Both the position numbers and the translations under genes were made by a program. From Deltaproteobacteria bacterium (GTDB lineage: Bacteria; Desulfobacterota; DSM-4660; Desulfatiglandales; HGW-15): a stretch of 39,798 nt of DNA. The stretch is taken from NCBI GenBank assembly GCA_019308985.1, contig JAFDHB010000033.1:1-39798 (forward strand), in the 5' to 3' direction. This document shows positions 14,988 through 23,182 of this stretch, piece after piece. Each line of letters opens with the position of its first letter. Position 1 is the stretch's first letter. The notes beneath the pieces are model-generated. The model saw only the letters and a list, made by a program, of their open reading frames with translations, had not been told where the DNA came from and made no database searches.

Positions 14988-16928
14988 ATGGCATTGGACA
15001 GGAAAATAGCTTACATCGATCTCTCTTCGGGAAAGATCGAGACAAGACCCATTCCCCTTGAAATCCGCAGGAAGTTCCTGGGCGGCAGGGGACTGGATGC
15101 CTATCTGTTGTATAACCACACGAAAAAGGGGATCGACCCCCTGGGGCCGGAAAACGCACTCATAATGAGCGGAGGGTTCCTTTGCGGCACACTTGCCTCA
15201 GCGACCGCTCGTACCCATGTCATGGCAAAGTCCCCTCTCACTGAGATGCTGGGCAGCGCCAATATGGGAGGTTTCTTCTCACCGGAGCTTGCATGGGCCG
15301 GCTTCCACCACCTGGTGATCAAGGGGAAGGCCAAAAAACCGGTATATATTTACGTGCATAACGGAGAAATCGAGATCAGGGATGCGAGCCACCTCTGGGG
15401 CGAATCAGTGACCGAGACCCAGTGGCGCATAAGGGAAGAACTCAAGGACGAAGAGGTCAAGTGTGCGGTTTGCGGACCTGCGGGTGAAAACCTTGTCAGA
15501 TACGCCAACGTCATGACAGGTGTAAAGAACTCGGCAGGGAGGTCCGGCATGGGCTCCGTCATGGGCTCCAAGAACCTCAAGGCCGTTGCCGCCAGGGGCA
15601 CCATGGACATCAAGATAGCCCACCCGCATGAGGCGCTTGAATACAACAAGAGATTCATAGACCAGATCACCAGCGCAAAGGTCAACCAAACACAGGGCAT
15701 ATTGGGCACTCCTTTTATTTGGGGGGCCACAAATTCCTGGGGCGGCGTAAGGTGCAGGAATTTCCAGTACAACCAGTGCGAATATGCTGATGACATCGAA
15801 CCGGAACGGCTGGACGAGATTGCAACAGAGACCATGGGACCCTACCACATGACGGGGTGCTTCGGTTGCCAGGTACACTGCCGTCCCCAGTACAAGATCC
15901 CCTCCGGACCTTACGCGGGGAGATATGATGAAGGCCCTGAGTACACATCCCAGGGGGCGTTCGGCGGGGAGACCGATACCCCGCGCGCGGAGACCGTGCT
16001 CACGGGCAATTACCTCGTCAACCAGTACGGTGTAGACAACCTGGAGATCGGGAGCCTGATATCATGGGCCATGGAACTCTATGAACTCGGAATCATCACC
16101 CAGAAGGAGACCGACGGTCTGGATCTCAGGTTCGGAAACGATGAGGCGGTCATTGAAATGATCCACCGCATCGTTCACAGGAAGGGATGGCTGGGAGACG
16201 TCCTGGCCGAGGGAGGAATCCGCGCCGCGGAGAAAATTGGAAAGAATTCCTTCGACTACTTGATTCAGGTCAAGGGTATGAACAACCTGCACTCCGATGA
16301 GCGGGCGACTCCCGCCCTCGCTCTCAACATCGCTACTGCCTCCAGGGGCTCGGACCATCTCCGAAGCAGGCCTGCCATTGATCTTTATCACCTCCCCGAG
16401 GAGGTCCTGCGAAGGATTTACAGCACCCCCGTTCCCTATGACGGGCCATTGAGCTCGGAGCATACGGCATACGAGGGAAAACCATGGCAGGTCTTCTGGC
16501 ATGAGAACTGTTACATGGGGGTGGACTGCCTCGGGATTTGCAAGTACCACACCACATTCCTTGGTGCCACACTTCCAAACTTCGAGGACTGGACAAGGGT
16601 CATATACTATAACACGGGTCTTGAGTTTACTGCCAAGGAACTGTGGGAAATTGCAGAGAGATGCAACATGCTGGAAAGGCTTTTCAACCTGAGGGAAGGC
16701 CTTCAGAGGGAAGACCTGAAAAAGGGTGACATGCTCAATCACCGCTATTTCGACGAAGCGTGCACCCGTGGTGCTCCGGATGTGATTGGAAAACACTTAG
16801 ACCGCGAAAAATTCAAGAAGATGATAGACGAGTTCTATGAGATCAAAGGACTTGATGAAAACGGCATTCCCAAACCGGAGACCTTGAAGAGATTGGGTCT
16901 TGAAAACGAACCGTCTCATCTCTTGTAG
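14988..16928 (+). CDS. Aldehyde:ferredoxin oxidoreductase family tungsten enzyme
   Basis: A 646-residue cytoplasmic AOR-family protein, expected to hold a bis-pyranopterin tungsten cofactor and one 4Fe-4S cluster. The N-terminal domain (FLGGRGLDAYLLY, then GGFLCGTLASATARTHVMAKSP) and AGRSGMGSVMGSKNLKAVA are family hallmarks. Cluster ligands are Cys291, Cys294, Cys298 (CFGCQVHC) and Cys518 (DCLGIC). His457 in SRGSDHLR and the Glu of GPEY correspond to conserved active-site positions. AOR members oxidise aldehydes or, in the BamB branch, reduce benzoyl-CoA; the branch cannot be decided here. The downstream four-cluster ferredoxin and the upstream membrane/FeS genes point to an electron-transfer complex. 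Confidence 0.94.
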   Translation: MALDRKIAYIDLSSGKIETRPIPLEIRRKFLGGRGLDAYLLYNHTKKGIDPLGPENALIMSGGFLCGTLASATARTHVMAKSPLTEMLGSANMGGFFSPELAWAGFHHLVIKGKAKKPVYIYVHNGEIEIRDASHLWGESVTETQWRIREELKDEEVKCAVCGPAGENLVRYANVMTGVKNSAGRSGMGSVMGSKNLKAVAARGTMDIKIAHPHEALEYNKRFIDQITSAKVNQTQGILGTPFIWGATNSWGGVRCRNFQYNQCEYADDIEPERLDEIATETMGPYHMTGCFGCQVHCRPQYKIPSGPYAGRYDEGPEYTSQGAFGGETDTPRAETVLTGNYLVNQYGVDNLEIGSLISWAMELYELGIITQKETDGLDLRFGNDEAVIEMIHRIVHRKGWLGDVLAEGGIRAAEKIGKNSFDYLIQVKGMNNLHSDERATPALALNIATASRGSDHLRSRPAIDLYHLPEEVLRRIYSTPVPYDGPLSSEHTAYEGKPWQVFWHENCYMGVDCLGICKYHTTFLGATLPNFEDWTRVIYYNTGLEFTAKELWEIAERCNMLERLFNLREGLQREDLKKGDMLNHRYFDEACTRGAPDVIGKHLDREKFKKMIDEFYEIKGLDENGIPKPETLKRLGLENEPSHLL

Positions 16929-16957
16929 CCAGCAGAATAGAAAGGAGAGAGCTAGCG

Positions 16958-17464
16958 ATGGATTCCAATGCTAAAGTCCTCATGATAGACTATGAAAAGT
17001 GCACGGGTTGCAGGCTCTGCGAACTCGTGTGTGTTGCATCCCATGAAGGGGTTTCCAACCCCTCCAAGAGCCGAATAAGGGTGATGAAATGGGAGGCGGA
17101 GGGACTCTACGTCCCCATGTCCTGTCAGCAGTGCCAGGATGCGCCATGCCTGAATGTATGCCCGGTCAAGGCCATCTCGCGAGATGAAGACCTGGGGAGG
17201 GTACAGGTCAATTATGACATTTGTATCGGTTGCAGAGCCTGCGTCGCAGTGTGTCCCTTCGGCGCCATGCACTTTGACTCCATAGACAGAAAGGTGGCCA
17301 AGTGTGATCTGTGCGACGGGGACCCCCAGTGCGTCAGGTTCTGTGACGTGAAGGCGGTGGACTATGTGGAGGCCAATGATGTGCACTTGCGCAAGAAGAG
17401 GGATGCGGCAAAGAAACTCTCTGTAGCACAGAAAGAGGCCGCAACCCTTTTAGCACAGCACTAG
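16958..17464 (+). CDS. Four-cluster (16-Cys) ferredoxin, HybA/DmsB type, AOR partner
   Basis: A 168-residue electron carrier with sixteen cysteines in the four-motif arrangement: CTGCRLCELVC, CQQCQDAPCLNVCP, CIGCRACVAVCP and CDLCDGDPQCVRFC. This is the layout of HybA/DmsB-like subunits that wire molybdenum or tungsten enzymes to other proteins. There is no signal peptide, so it stays in the cytoplasm with the oxidoreductase. AAAGGAGAG precedes the ATG and the gap to the AOR gene is 29 bp, so it is the last gene of that operon. The lysine-rich C-terminal 30 residues lie beyond the last cluster. Confidence 0.93.
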   Translation: MDSNAKVLMIDYEKCTGCRLCELVCVASHEGVSNPSKSRIRVMKWEAEGLYVPMSCQQCQDAPCLNVCPVKAISRDEDLGRVQVNYDICIGCRACVAVCPFGAMHFDSIDRKVAKCDLCDGDPQCVRFCDVKAVDYVEANDVHLRKKRDAAKKLSVAQKEAATLLAQH

Positions 17465-17541
17465 TCGGCATCGCTGCAATCAGGGCAGCCAAGGGTCTTC
17501 TTCCGTTGAAGGGATCCCTGCTGCCCTGTCTTTCTTCTCTC

Positions 17542-17814
17542 TTATCCGCCGGCCAGCATTACCGTGATGTGTATTTCATCGCCGTCTTTTACCGTCTTTG
17601 CCAGCTCTTCAGGATAGGCGCTTTCCATGTTTACGTAGATTTCTATATAATTGTGGAGCTTCCCTTTCCCATCAAAGAGCACATCCTTCATCTGTGGATA
17701 CTTATCAACAAGTTTCTCAAGGCATTCGCCCACGTTTCTCCCTGCGACATCCACCGCTTCCAGTCCGCCGGTATATTGCCTGTGTGTCTTATGGATGTTT
17801 ACTCTAACGCCCAC
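17542..17814 (-). CDS. MoaD/ThiS-family ubiquitin-like sulfur carrier
   Basis: A 90-residue beta-grasp protein that begins with MGVRVNIHKTHRQYTGG and ends in a Gly-Gly pair (VMLAGG). The terminal GG becomes a thiocarboxylate that donates sulfur, in MoaD for molybdopterin. The tail IHITVMLAGG and the upstream DGDEIHI block are typical. It is convergent with the AOR operon, 77 bp away, which fits a need for pterin cofactor, though ThiS-like or other sulfur transfer roles remain possible. No MoaE or MoeB lies in the window. Confidence 0.88.
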   Translation of the reverse strand: MGVRVNIHKTHRQYTGGLEAVDVAGRNVGECLEKLVDKYPQMKDVLFDGKGKLHNYIEIYVNMESAYPEELAKTVKDGDEIHITVMLAGG

Positions 17815-17943
17815 ATTCTTCTCCTTTCATTTCAACATTATAAAGGCCTCGATTATGAAGAGCATCGTTTTACCGACAGGTTTGGATACCTTTCTTATCA
17901 TGGGAACTCGGACATTACACCTGGAGTGCCATATCTCCTGCCT

Positions 17944-17967
17944 GTAGGAGCAACTTTCAGTTGCGAT
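17944..17967 (+). repeat. REP-type hairpin, isolated copy
   Basis: GTAGGAGC, a GCAACT-TTC-AGTTGC stem-loop and GCGAT, in the 238-bp gap between the MoaD-like gene and AmrS. The gap holds no gene that I can support. The family is described further under the cluster at 22086-22421. Confidence 0.85.
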
Positions 17968-18052
17968 CCCCCTTTACGCCCTCGCTCCTGGAGTCTAACA
18001 TGTTAGGGCGCAACCTGAAATAGCCTGTGAGAGGGGCCAGGTCGCTGATTTG

Positions 18053-19219
18053 TCAAGACCACCTCCCCGGTATCCGGGTCTTGCAGAACCTGCATCGCCC
18101 CTCCTCGATGTGAAACTGGCTGATGAAGTACCCCTTTCTCTCGATAAGCATTTTCCTGCAATTGTGGCAATAGGTGTTGCATCCTTCATGACCGGGAACG
18201 TTTCCTATGTACACGTAGTGGATGCCTTCCTTCAGGGCTGTATCCCTGAAGAGTTCCAGGGTTGCAATGGGTGTGGGAGGCAGCCTGGTCAGCTTATACT
18301 GGGGCCAGAACCTTGAAAAATGTAAGGGACAATCCGGACCAAGCTGTTCCAAAATCCATCCGCACATGCGCTTTATCATATCCAGGTCGTCCACGTAGGT
18401 AGGGACCACCAGGGTCAAGACCTCGAGCCAGACCCCTGTTTCACTCAGGGTCTTCAGGGTGTTGAGCACCGGCTTGAGCGTGCCCCCGTTCAAGCATCGG
18501 TAGATGCGGTCATCAAATGACTTGAGATCAATATTGGCAGCGTCAAGGTACTTTGTCAATTCCAGTAAAGGTATCCTGTTTATATACCCGTTTGAGACCA
18601 GGACGTTCCTTATTCCATGCTCTCTTGCAACCCTTGCTGTATCGTACATGTATTCATAGAAGGTGATGGCTTCTGAGTAGGTATAGGCGATACAAGGCAC
18701 TTTCAGCTTCACGGTTTCCTCGACCACGTCATCAGGGAAAAGCTCCACATGCCTCACCTCCTCCGGCCTTCGCTGAGATATCTCCCAGTTCTGGCAGTTC
18801 AAGCACCTGAAGTTACACCCTGCCGTGGCTATAGAAAAGACCGGCGTGCCAGGGAAAAAGTGGTTCAGGGGTTTTTTCTCGATGGGATCGACGTGTACCG
18901 CACATGGATTTCCATAGGCAAGGGAGTACAGTTTTCCTCCGATATTCACCCTGGAGCGGCAGACACTCCTGTCACCCGGCCTCAAGTAGCACCGGTTGGG
19001 GCATACCCGGCACTGAACGCTGGAGCCCCGCGTGGAATAATGAAAGGCCTCTATGGACCACTTCCAGGGGCGTGACGGGGCATCGTCCCTAAACACCCGC
19101 CCTTTTACGCTCTTGTCTTGGTTTCTCCTGCCCAGGGAAAAACCAAGGGTATCGGCACCGCAGACAAGGGTCGAGATCGCCCCGGCACACAGGGACTTGA
19201 TAAACTGTTTCCTCGTCAT
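18053..19219 (-). CDS. amrS: AmmeMemoRadiSam system radical SAM enzyme
   Basis: A radical SAM protein of about 388 residues. The 4Fe-4S motif is CNFRCLNC in a sequence TAGCNFRCLNCQNWEIS, the pattern of this family. Two extra CxxC-type sets lie outside it: CRVCPNRCYLRPG near the N-terminus and CHNC / CRFC at the C-terminus. The first residues, MTRKQFIKSLCAGAIS, look like a Tat-type leader with RK instead of RR. The reaction is not known. It is the third gene of an operon with amrA and the spermidine-synthase-like gene. The ATG at 19219 was chosen; a TTG at 19231 has a better-spaced G-rich site. No MEMO1-type gene is present in the window. Confidence 0.88.
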   Translation of the reverse strand: MTRKQFIKSLCAGAISTLVCGADTLGFSLGRRNQDKSVKGRVFRDDAPSRPWKWSIEAFHYSTRGSSVQCRVCPNRCYLRPGDRSVCRSRVNIGGKLYSLAYGNPCAVHVDPIEKKPLNHFFPGTPVFSIATAGCNFRCLNCQNWEISQRRPEEVRHVELFPDDVVEETVKLKVPCIAYTYSEAITFYEYMYDTARVAREHGIRNVLVSNGYINRIPLLELTKYLDAANIDLKSFDDRIYRCLNGGTLKPVLNTLKTLSETGVWLEVLTLVVPTYVDDLDMIKRMCGWILEQLGPDCPLHFSRFWPQYKLTRLPPTPIATLELFRDTALKEGIHYVYIGNVPGHEGCNTYCHNCRKMLIERKGYFISQFHIEEGRCRFCKTRIPGRWS

Positions 19220-19232
19220 CAATAGGGCCAAC

Positions 19233-21338
19233 CTATCCCCCCCTCCCAGTCCTCATACAGAACAGAACTATCATACTGGAGACCTTCATTAAGATCAAAA
19301 GAATAACGGCTCTCTTTATCCCCCAGATAGGGACGAGCAGACTCCCGGTAACAAGGGTTCCGAGGGCCGCCCCTGCCATGTCCGCTGCCACGCATCCGGC
19401 CGCAGGACTCCTGTCTTCCCCGATTATGGCGGTCACGGTGGGAAACTGGAGGCCACAGAAAAAGGAAAAAATAAAGCAATAGGCCAAAAAGACCAACTGG
19501 CCGGGCTCTCCTCCCCCGAAGTTTATCCATAGGGAGTAGACGAACAATAGGAGAAGGAGCAAGAGTTCGGATAGCGCCAGGCTCAACCCCTTTTCCCCTC
19601 TGTAGTTCTTTCCCGCTATGGCTCCCGGCAAGAGACCCAGCAGGAAGGCCGTGATAATGGCCCCTACCTTCAGGTAGACGTAGCCGTAGATTGCCTGGAA
19701 GGTGAAAATCACGAGGATTTCGATACCCATGGTTACAAAACCCGTGGAAAAGAGAATATACTCTTCCCTTTTCATGAAAAAGGCATAGAGTAAGGTCAGG
19801 GCGCCCACCACTATTATCAGCACACTCGGGGATGTTCCGTGCTTTGAAAACCATTCCTGGAAGACCGTATTCATCATCCTGGGTTCAAAGTCCCTGTTCA
19901 CCGCCTCCCCGGGGTCGAGTATATCCCTTATTTTCCGTATTCTCTCCCTGGTCACATTGCCATAGTAATAGCCATCGATATAGGATGTCTTGATGTTCTT
20001 CAATCTCATCCTTGAAGGTATATCCTCCCACAAGGCACCGTCACGGCATACAAAACATGCCCTGTTGCCGGGCAATACAAGTACGTTTTGAAAATGTCTT
20101 CGCGCCGTACTATACATGATCGACAGCTTCCTCTTCCTTATTTCGCTGACATAGTTCGGGGAGTATTGGAGACTGAAGCTCAGGACCCCTCCCCTGTTCA
20201 GTATCGCCTTGCAGGAAGAGTAGAACTCCTCTGTATAGAAGCGGTTTATCTGAAACGTGTCAGGATCAGGGAGGTCTATGATAATGGCATCATATTTCTT
20301 CCTTCCTTTCCTGATGTGCATCCTCCCGTCAGTATTGTAAATTGTAAGACCCGGGTACTCCCTTATGAAACCAAGTTCTTCCGCCGCATCCGTCATATAG
20401 GGGTCCAGTTCCACATAATCTACATATTTCGGCTGGTATTTGTATACCTCGGCAAGGGTCTCTCCCAGCCCCCCTGAAACCAGCAAGACACCTTCAACCT
20501 TGCGCACCTGGCTCAGGGCAAAGTGAACTTTTTCTTCACTTTTGATTATATTCCCCTCCGCGTAAAAGGGAGCCCCTGATTCCCAGAGGGTTCGTTGCCC
20601 CCCTTCCTCTGTAATGATAATCCTTCCATAGGGGGATTCCTGGTACCGGACAATGTTGCCGTATTGTCCGAGGAGCGTGGATAGCTCGAATTCATGGTCC
20701 GTGGAATAGTAAAAGAAAAAAAGGACTGGCGCCGTTGCCAGGGCCAAGACCAGGTAGCTCCGACCTCTCCAAAGAATGAAGAGGGATATGAGGATCAACA
20801 GGCCGGAAGTGATTGCAATGCTCCTGAAGGGTTTCACCCAGTAGACCAGGACAAAGCTGAACAATAGACCACCCAGGATATCTCCCACGCTGTCCTTTAT
20901 ATAGAGGTCGCCGGAACCAAAGGTCCGGTCCTGGTCCCTTATTACATTCAACCCGTAGGGAAGGATGAATCCGATCAGGAGGCAGTAAAGGGCGGTAGTA
21001 AGGAGTATATAGAAAAATATCCCGTAAAAGCCCGCTGAAGTCCCGTGGATGAATGGAAGATCCCGAAACACCCGTATTATCACCAACTGGAGGAGGGGCC
21101 AGAGGGCAATAACAACACACAGGATTGCATACAGTATAATTGAGCTGTTCTTTGTCAGCTTTGCTGCCAGGCTGCCCATTCCGGTCAGGAGCAGCCAGCA
21201 GAAAAGGACCATTGATATGGTGATCTCATTCCCGTGAAACTGTGTCAAGAACTCTCGGATGTTTATGAGCTGGACGGGGATTGTTGAGATACCCGTTGCA
21301 ATGATGGACCAGATCAATAGGCGTTTCAAGGCGGTCAC
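19233..21338 (-). CDS. Membrane protein with spermidine-synthase-like domain
   Basis: About 701 residues: seven or so membrane helices at the N-terminus (to about residue 220), a soluble Rossmann methyltransferase-like domain at about 225-500, then six more helices. The domain shows LVSGGLGETL, VELDPYMT and IIIDLPDPDTFQINRFYTEEFY, the pattern of polyamine aminopropyltransferases; but the second motif and the DLPDP context show that it may not make spermidine itself. The start is uncertain: the GTG at 21338 follows the amrA stop directly, while a GTG at 21416 would overlap amrA by 61 bases. It lies between amrA and amrS with one-base spacing to amrS, so all three should be co-expressed. Confidence 0.82.
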   Translation of the reverse strand: MTALKRLLIWSIIATGISTIPVQLINIREFLTQFHGNEITISMVLFCWLLLTGMGSLAAKLTKNSSIILYAILCVVIALWPLLQLVIIRVFRDLPFIHGTSAGFYGIFFYILLTTALYCLLIGFILPYGLNVIRDQDRTFGSGDLYIKDSVGDILGGLLFSFVLVYWVKPFRSIAITSGLLILISLFILWRGRSYLVLALATAPVLFFFYYSTDHEFELSTLLGQYGNIVRYQESPYGRIIITEEGGQRTLWESGAPFYAEGNIIKSEEKVHFALSQVRKVEGVLLVSGGLGETLAEVYKYQPKYVDYVELDPYMTDAAEELGFIREYPGLTIYNTDGRMHIRKGRKKYDAIIIDLPDPDTFQINRFYTEEFYSSCKAILNRGGVLSFSLQYSPNYVSEIRKRKLSIMYSTARRHFQNVLVLPGNRACFVCRDGALWEDIPSRMRLKNIKTSYIDGYYYGNVTRERIRKIRDILDPGEAVNRDFEPRMMNTVFQEWFSKHGTSPSVLIIVVGALTLLYAFFMKREEYILFSTGFVTMGIEILVIFTFQAIYGYVYLKVGAIITAFLLGLLPGAIAGKNYRGEKGLSLALSELLLLLLLFVYSLWINFGGGEPGQLVFLAYCFIFSFFCGLQFPTVTAIIGEDRSPAAGCVAADMAGAALGTLVTGSLLVPIWGIKRAVILLILMKVSSMIVLFCMRTGRGG

Positions 21339-21355
21339 CCGAAGGCTGCTGTCTT

Positions 21356-21940
21356 CTATTCTTCTTCGAATGCCTGGACCTGGTACGTCAAGACCTCCAG
21401 GTCTCCCTTTTTCCACTCGTCTCCATTCAACCCTGCCTTCAGGCAGAGATGGGTCAGGAATTCCTTCTTGTCAGGCAACTGCTCCCATACCTGTGGCAGA
21501 AACGTGGCCTGGTGGTATCCCTTCTTGATGATAACTCCGTCGACTCCGGGGCTCAGCTTTTCCAGCAGGTCCTGTGCATCTTCATAATCCAGGGGCCTTG
21601 GCTCCGTCAGAATACTGACCTCTATCTTGACCTTCTCCAATTCTTCCTTCGAAAGGGGAGGGAAACGGGGGTCTTTGAAGGCCGCGTTGATGGCATTGAC
21701 CCTGACTCCTTCCAGAACAGATTCTTGTGGGACTATATGCCCTATGCAGCCCCTGAGCTGCCCATTAATAGTAAGGGTTACAAAGGTACCGCGTTTCTCT
21801 TTGAACTTCTCGGAAGGAACCTGACCGGGATCACCCGATGATTCCCTGTTCAGGAGCTCCTTCTCGATAGTCTTCCTGGCCAAAGAAATCAGGTATTCTC
21901 CTTCCTCCTCGGTAAGTTTCTCATTCTCAGCCATATCCAT
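21356..21940 (-). CDS. amrA: AmmeMemoRadiSam system protein A (AMMECR1 domain)
   Basis: A 194-residue AMMECR1-domain protein. The signature FVTLTINGQLRGCIGH, the VNAINAAFKDPRFPPLS block and VEVSILTEP-like IEVSILTEPRPL are the conserved core. Its function is unknown; human AMMECR1 is a homologue. It starts the operon and its ATG at 21940 lies behind AGGAGGG. An ATG two codons later (21934) is also possible. The reading frame continues upstream without a stop through REP sequences to 22282, but that stretch is repeat DNA and not a natural extension. Confidence 0.9.
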   Translation of the reverse strand: MDMAENEKLTEEEGEYLISLARKTIEKELLNRESSGDPGQVPSEKFKEKRGTFVTLTINGQLRGCIGHIVPQESVLEGVRVNAINAAFKDPRFPPLSKEELEKVKIEVSILTEPRPLDYEDAQDLLEKLSPGVDGVIIKKGYHQATFLPQVWEQLPDKKEFLTHLCLKAGLNGDEWKKGDLEVLTYQVQAFEEE

Positions 21941-22085
21941 TTTACTTCCCTCCTTTTTCAAAATCACTGAGGTCGGGACGCTGCCGCTATTAATGGATTT
22001 TTTTGAGCTTTGCCGTTTATTATATTCTGAAATCCCGCCCAGTCCAAGAGAAATCTGGCCATGGAGCAATCCACCATCTCCCCCT

Positions 22086-22421
22086 GTAGGAGCAGGCTCT
22101 GCCTGCGATTCCTTCCCTCGCAGTTGCGATCTCTCAATCCCCACCCGGGTGTAGGAGCAGGTTTTACCTGCGATTCCTTCCCCATCCCCCTGTAGGAGCA
22201 ACTTGCAGTTGCGATTCCCTGCGCGCCCCAAGCGCGTGGAGGTTTTGGCAATCAAGGTACCTTGATTGCCAAAAAAATCCATTCAATCCGTGTAATCCGT
22301 GCCAAAGATCTCCCCTCCCTTGGCCTTCGTGCCTGCGGGGAGATCGTACCGGGGATTTGTCCCGGTGCTCCTACAGGAAAATGATTCCTCGTCCCTTGTA
22401 GGAGCAGGTTTCACCTGCGAT
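22086..22421. repeat. REP-hairpin cluster and long direct repeat, copy 1, upstream of nth
   Basis: The gap 21941-22527 has no gene and is filled with small palindromes. REP units (GTAGGAGC, stem, GCGAT) are at 22086-22109, 22151-22174, 22192-22215 and 22398-22421, with an inverted one at 22343-22374. Stems differ: GCAGGC/GCCTGC, GCAGG/CCTGC, GCAACT/AGTTGC, GCACCGGG/CCCGGTAC, with both arms changed together. From CACCCGGGTGTAGGAGC at 22142 to about 22440 the sequence is paralleled by 23183-23470 beyond nth. Confidence 0.88.
22243..22274. repeat. 32-bp perfect palindrome
   Basis: TTTTGGCAATCAAGG-TACC-TTGATTGCCAAAA reads the same on both strands over all 32 bases. The second copy at 23286-23317 differs only at the centre (one central base pair broken). 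No T-run follows on either strand, so it is not a simple terminator. Confidence 0.9.
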
Positions 22422-22527
22422 GCCTCATATCCCCATCCCCCTTCCCACAACCAGAAGGTTATTGTGGACACGGATCGCGCGCCCGTGTAATATCCCGGTT
22501 AAAAAACCCTCAGGAGGACACGATATC

Positions 22528-23172
22528 GTGATGGAAGATCCGGACGGCAGGGAAAAGAGGGCGAGAAGAATTTTTGAAATTCTCGACCCGGTATACACCA
22601 TGAAAAAGACCGCACTTGAATACCGATCCCCCTTCCAGCTCCTGATAGCCACTATCCTTTCCGCACAGTGTACCGACAGGCAGGTGAACAAGGTGACCAC
22701 AAGCCTGTTCAAGAAGTATCGCACGCCGGATGACTATGTTCGGGCACGAATTTCAGAGCTGGAGAAGGACATAAAATCAACCGGGTTTTATCGAAACAAG
22801 GCAAGATCCATCAAGGGCTGTTGCGAGGAGTTGATAAGACTGTACGGAGGTAAAGTGCCCGGCAACATGGAAGGCCTCTTGCGTCTTCCCGGCGTGGGCA
22901 GGAAGACCGCCAACTGCGTGCTCGGCGCCGCGTTTGGCGTCCCCGGCATCGTGGTAGATACCCATGTCAAGAGGCTCTGTCTAAGGCTGGGGCTTACGGA
23001 AAACAACCACCCTGACAAGATAGAAAAGGACGTGGAAAAACTACTGCCCAGGGATAAATGGCGACGATTTTCCGACATCCTCATTTACCATGGCAGGGCG
23101 GTGTGCAAGGCACGAAAACCTGCCCACGACCGGTGCCAGGTATTCCATCTCTGCCCCTCCAACTCCATTTGA
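22528..23172 (+). CDS. nth: Endonuclease III (DNA glycosylase/AP lyase), with altered cluster ligand
   Basis: Removes oxidised pyrimidines and cuts the abasic site in base excision repair. The helix-hairpin-helix LPGVGRKTANCVL with the catalytic Lys, and VDTHVKR with the catalytic Asp, are present, as is LLIATILSAQCTD. Length is 214 residues. The C-terminal cluster loop reads C193-x6-H200-x2-C203-x5-C209: the second cysteine of the usual CxxxxxxCxxCxxxxxC is histidine (codon CAC at 23125). The GTG at 22528, with AGGAGG ten bases upstream, was taken as start; the ATG at 22531 is next. Long REP-based direct repeats flank it on both sides. Confidence 0.92.
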   Translation: MMEDPDGREKRARRIFEILDPVYTMKKTALEYRSPFQLLIATILSAQCTDRQVNKVTTSLFKKYRTPDDYVRARISELEKDIKSTGFYRNKARSIKGCCEELIRLYGGKVPGNMEGLLRLPGVGRKTANCVLGAAFGVPGIVVDTHVKRLCLRLGLTENNHPDKIEKDVEKLLPRDKWRRFSDILIYHGRAVCKARKPAHDRCQVFHLCPSNSI

Positions 23173-23182
23173 CACAACGCAT

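Noticed and set aside
16062..16796. 244-codon minus-strand open frame within AOR
   Set aside because: Antisense to the conserved AOR C-terminal domain; shows no motif or ribosome binding site.
21941..22282. Long N-terminal extension of AmrA
   Set aside because: The extra codons run through three REP hairpins; AGGAGGG before 21940 marks the real start.
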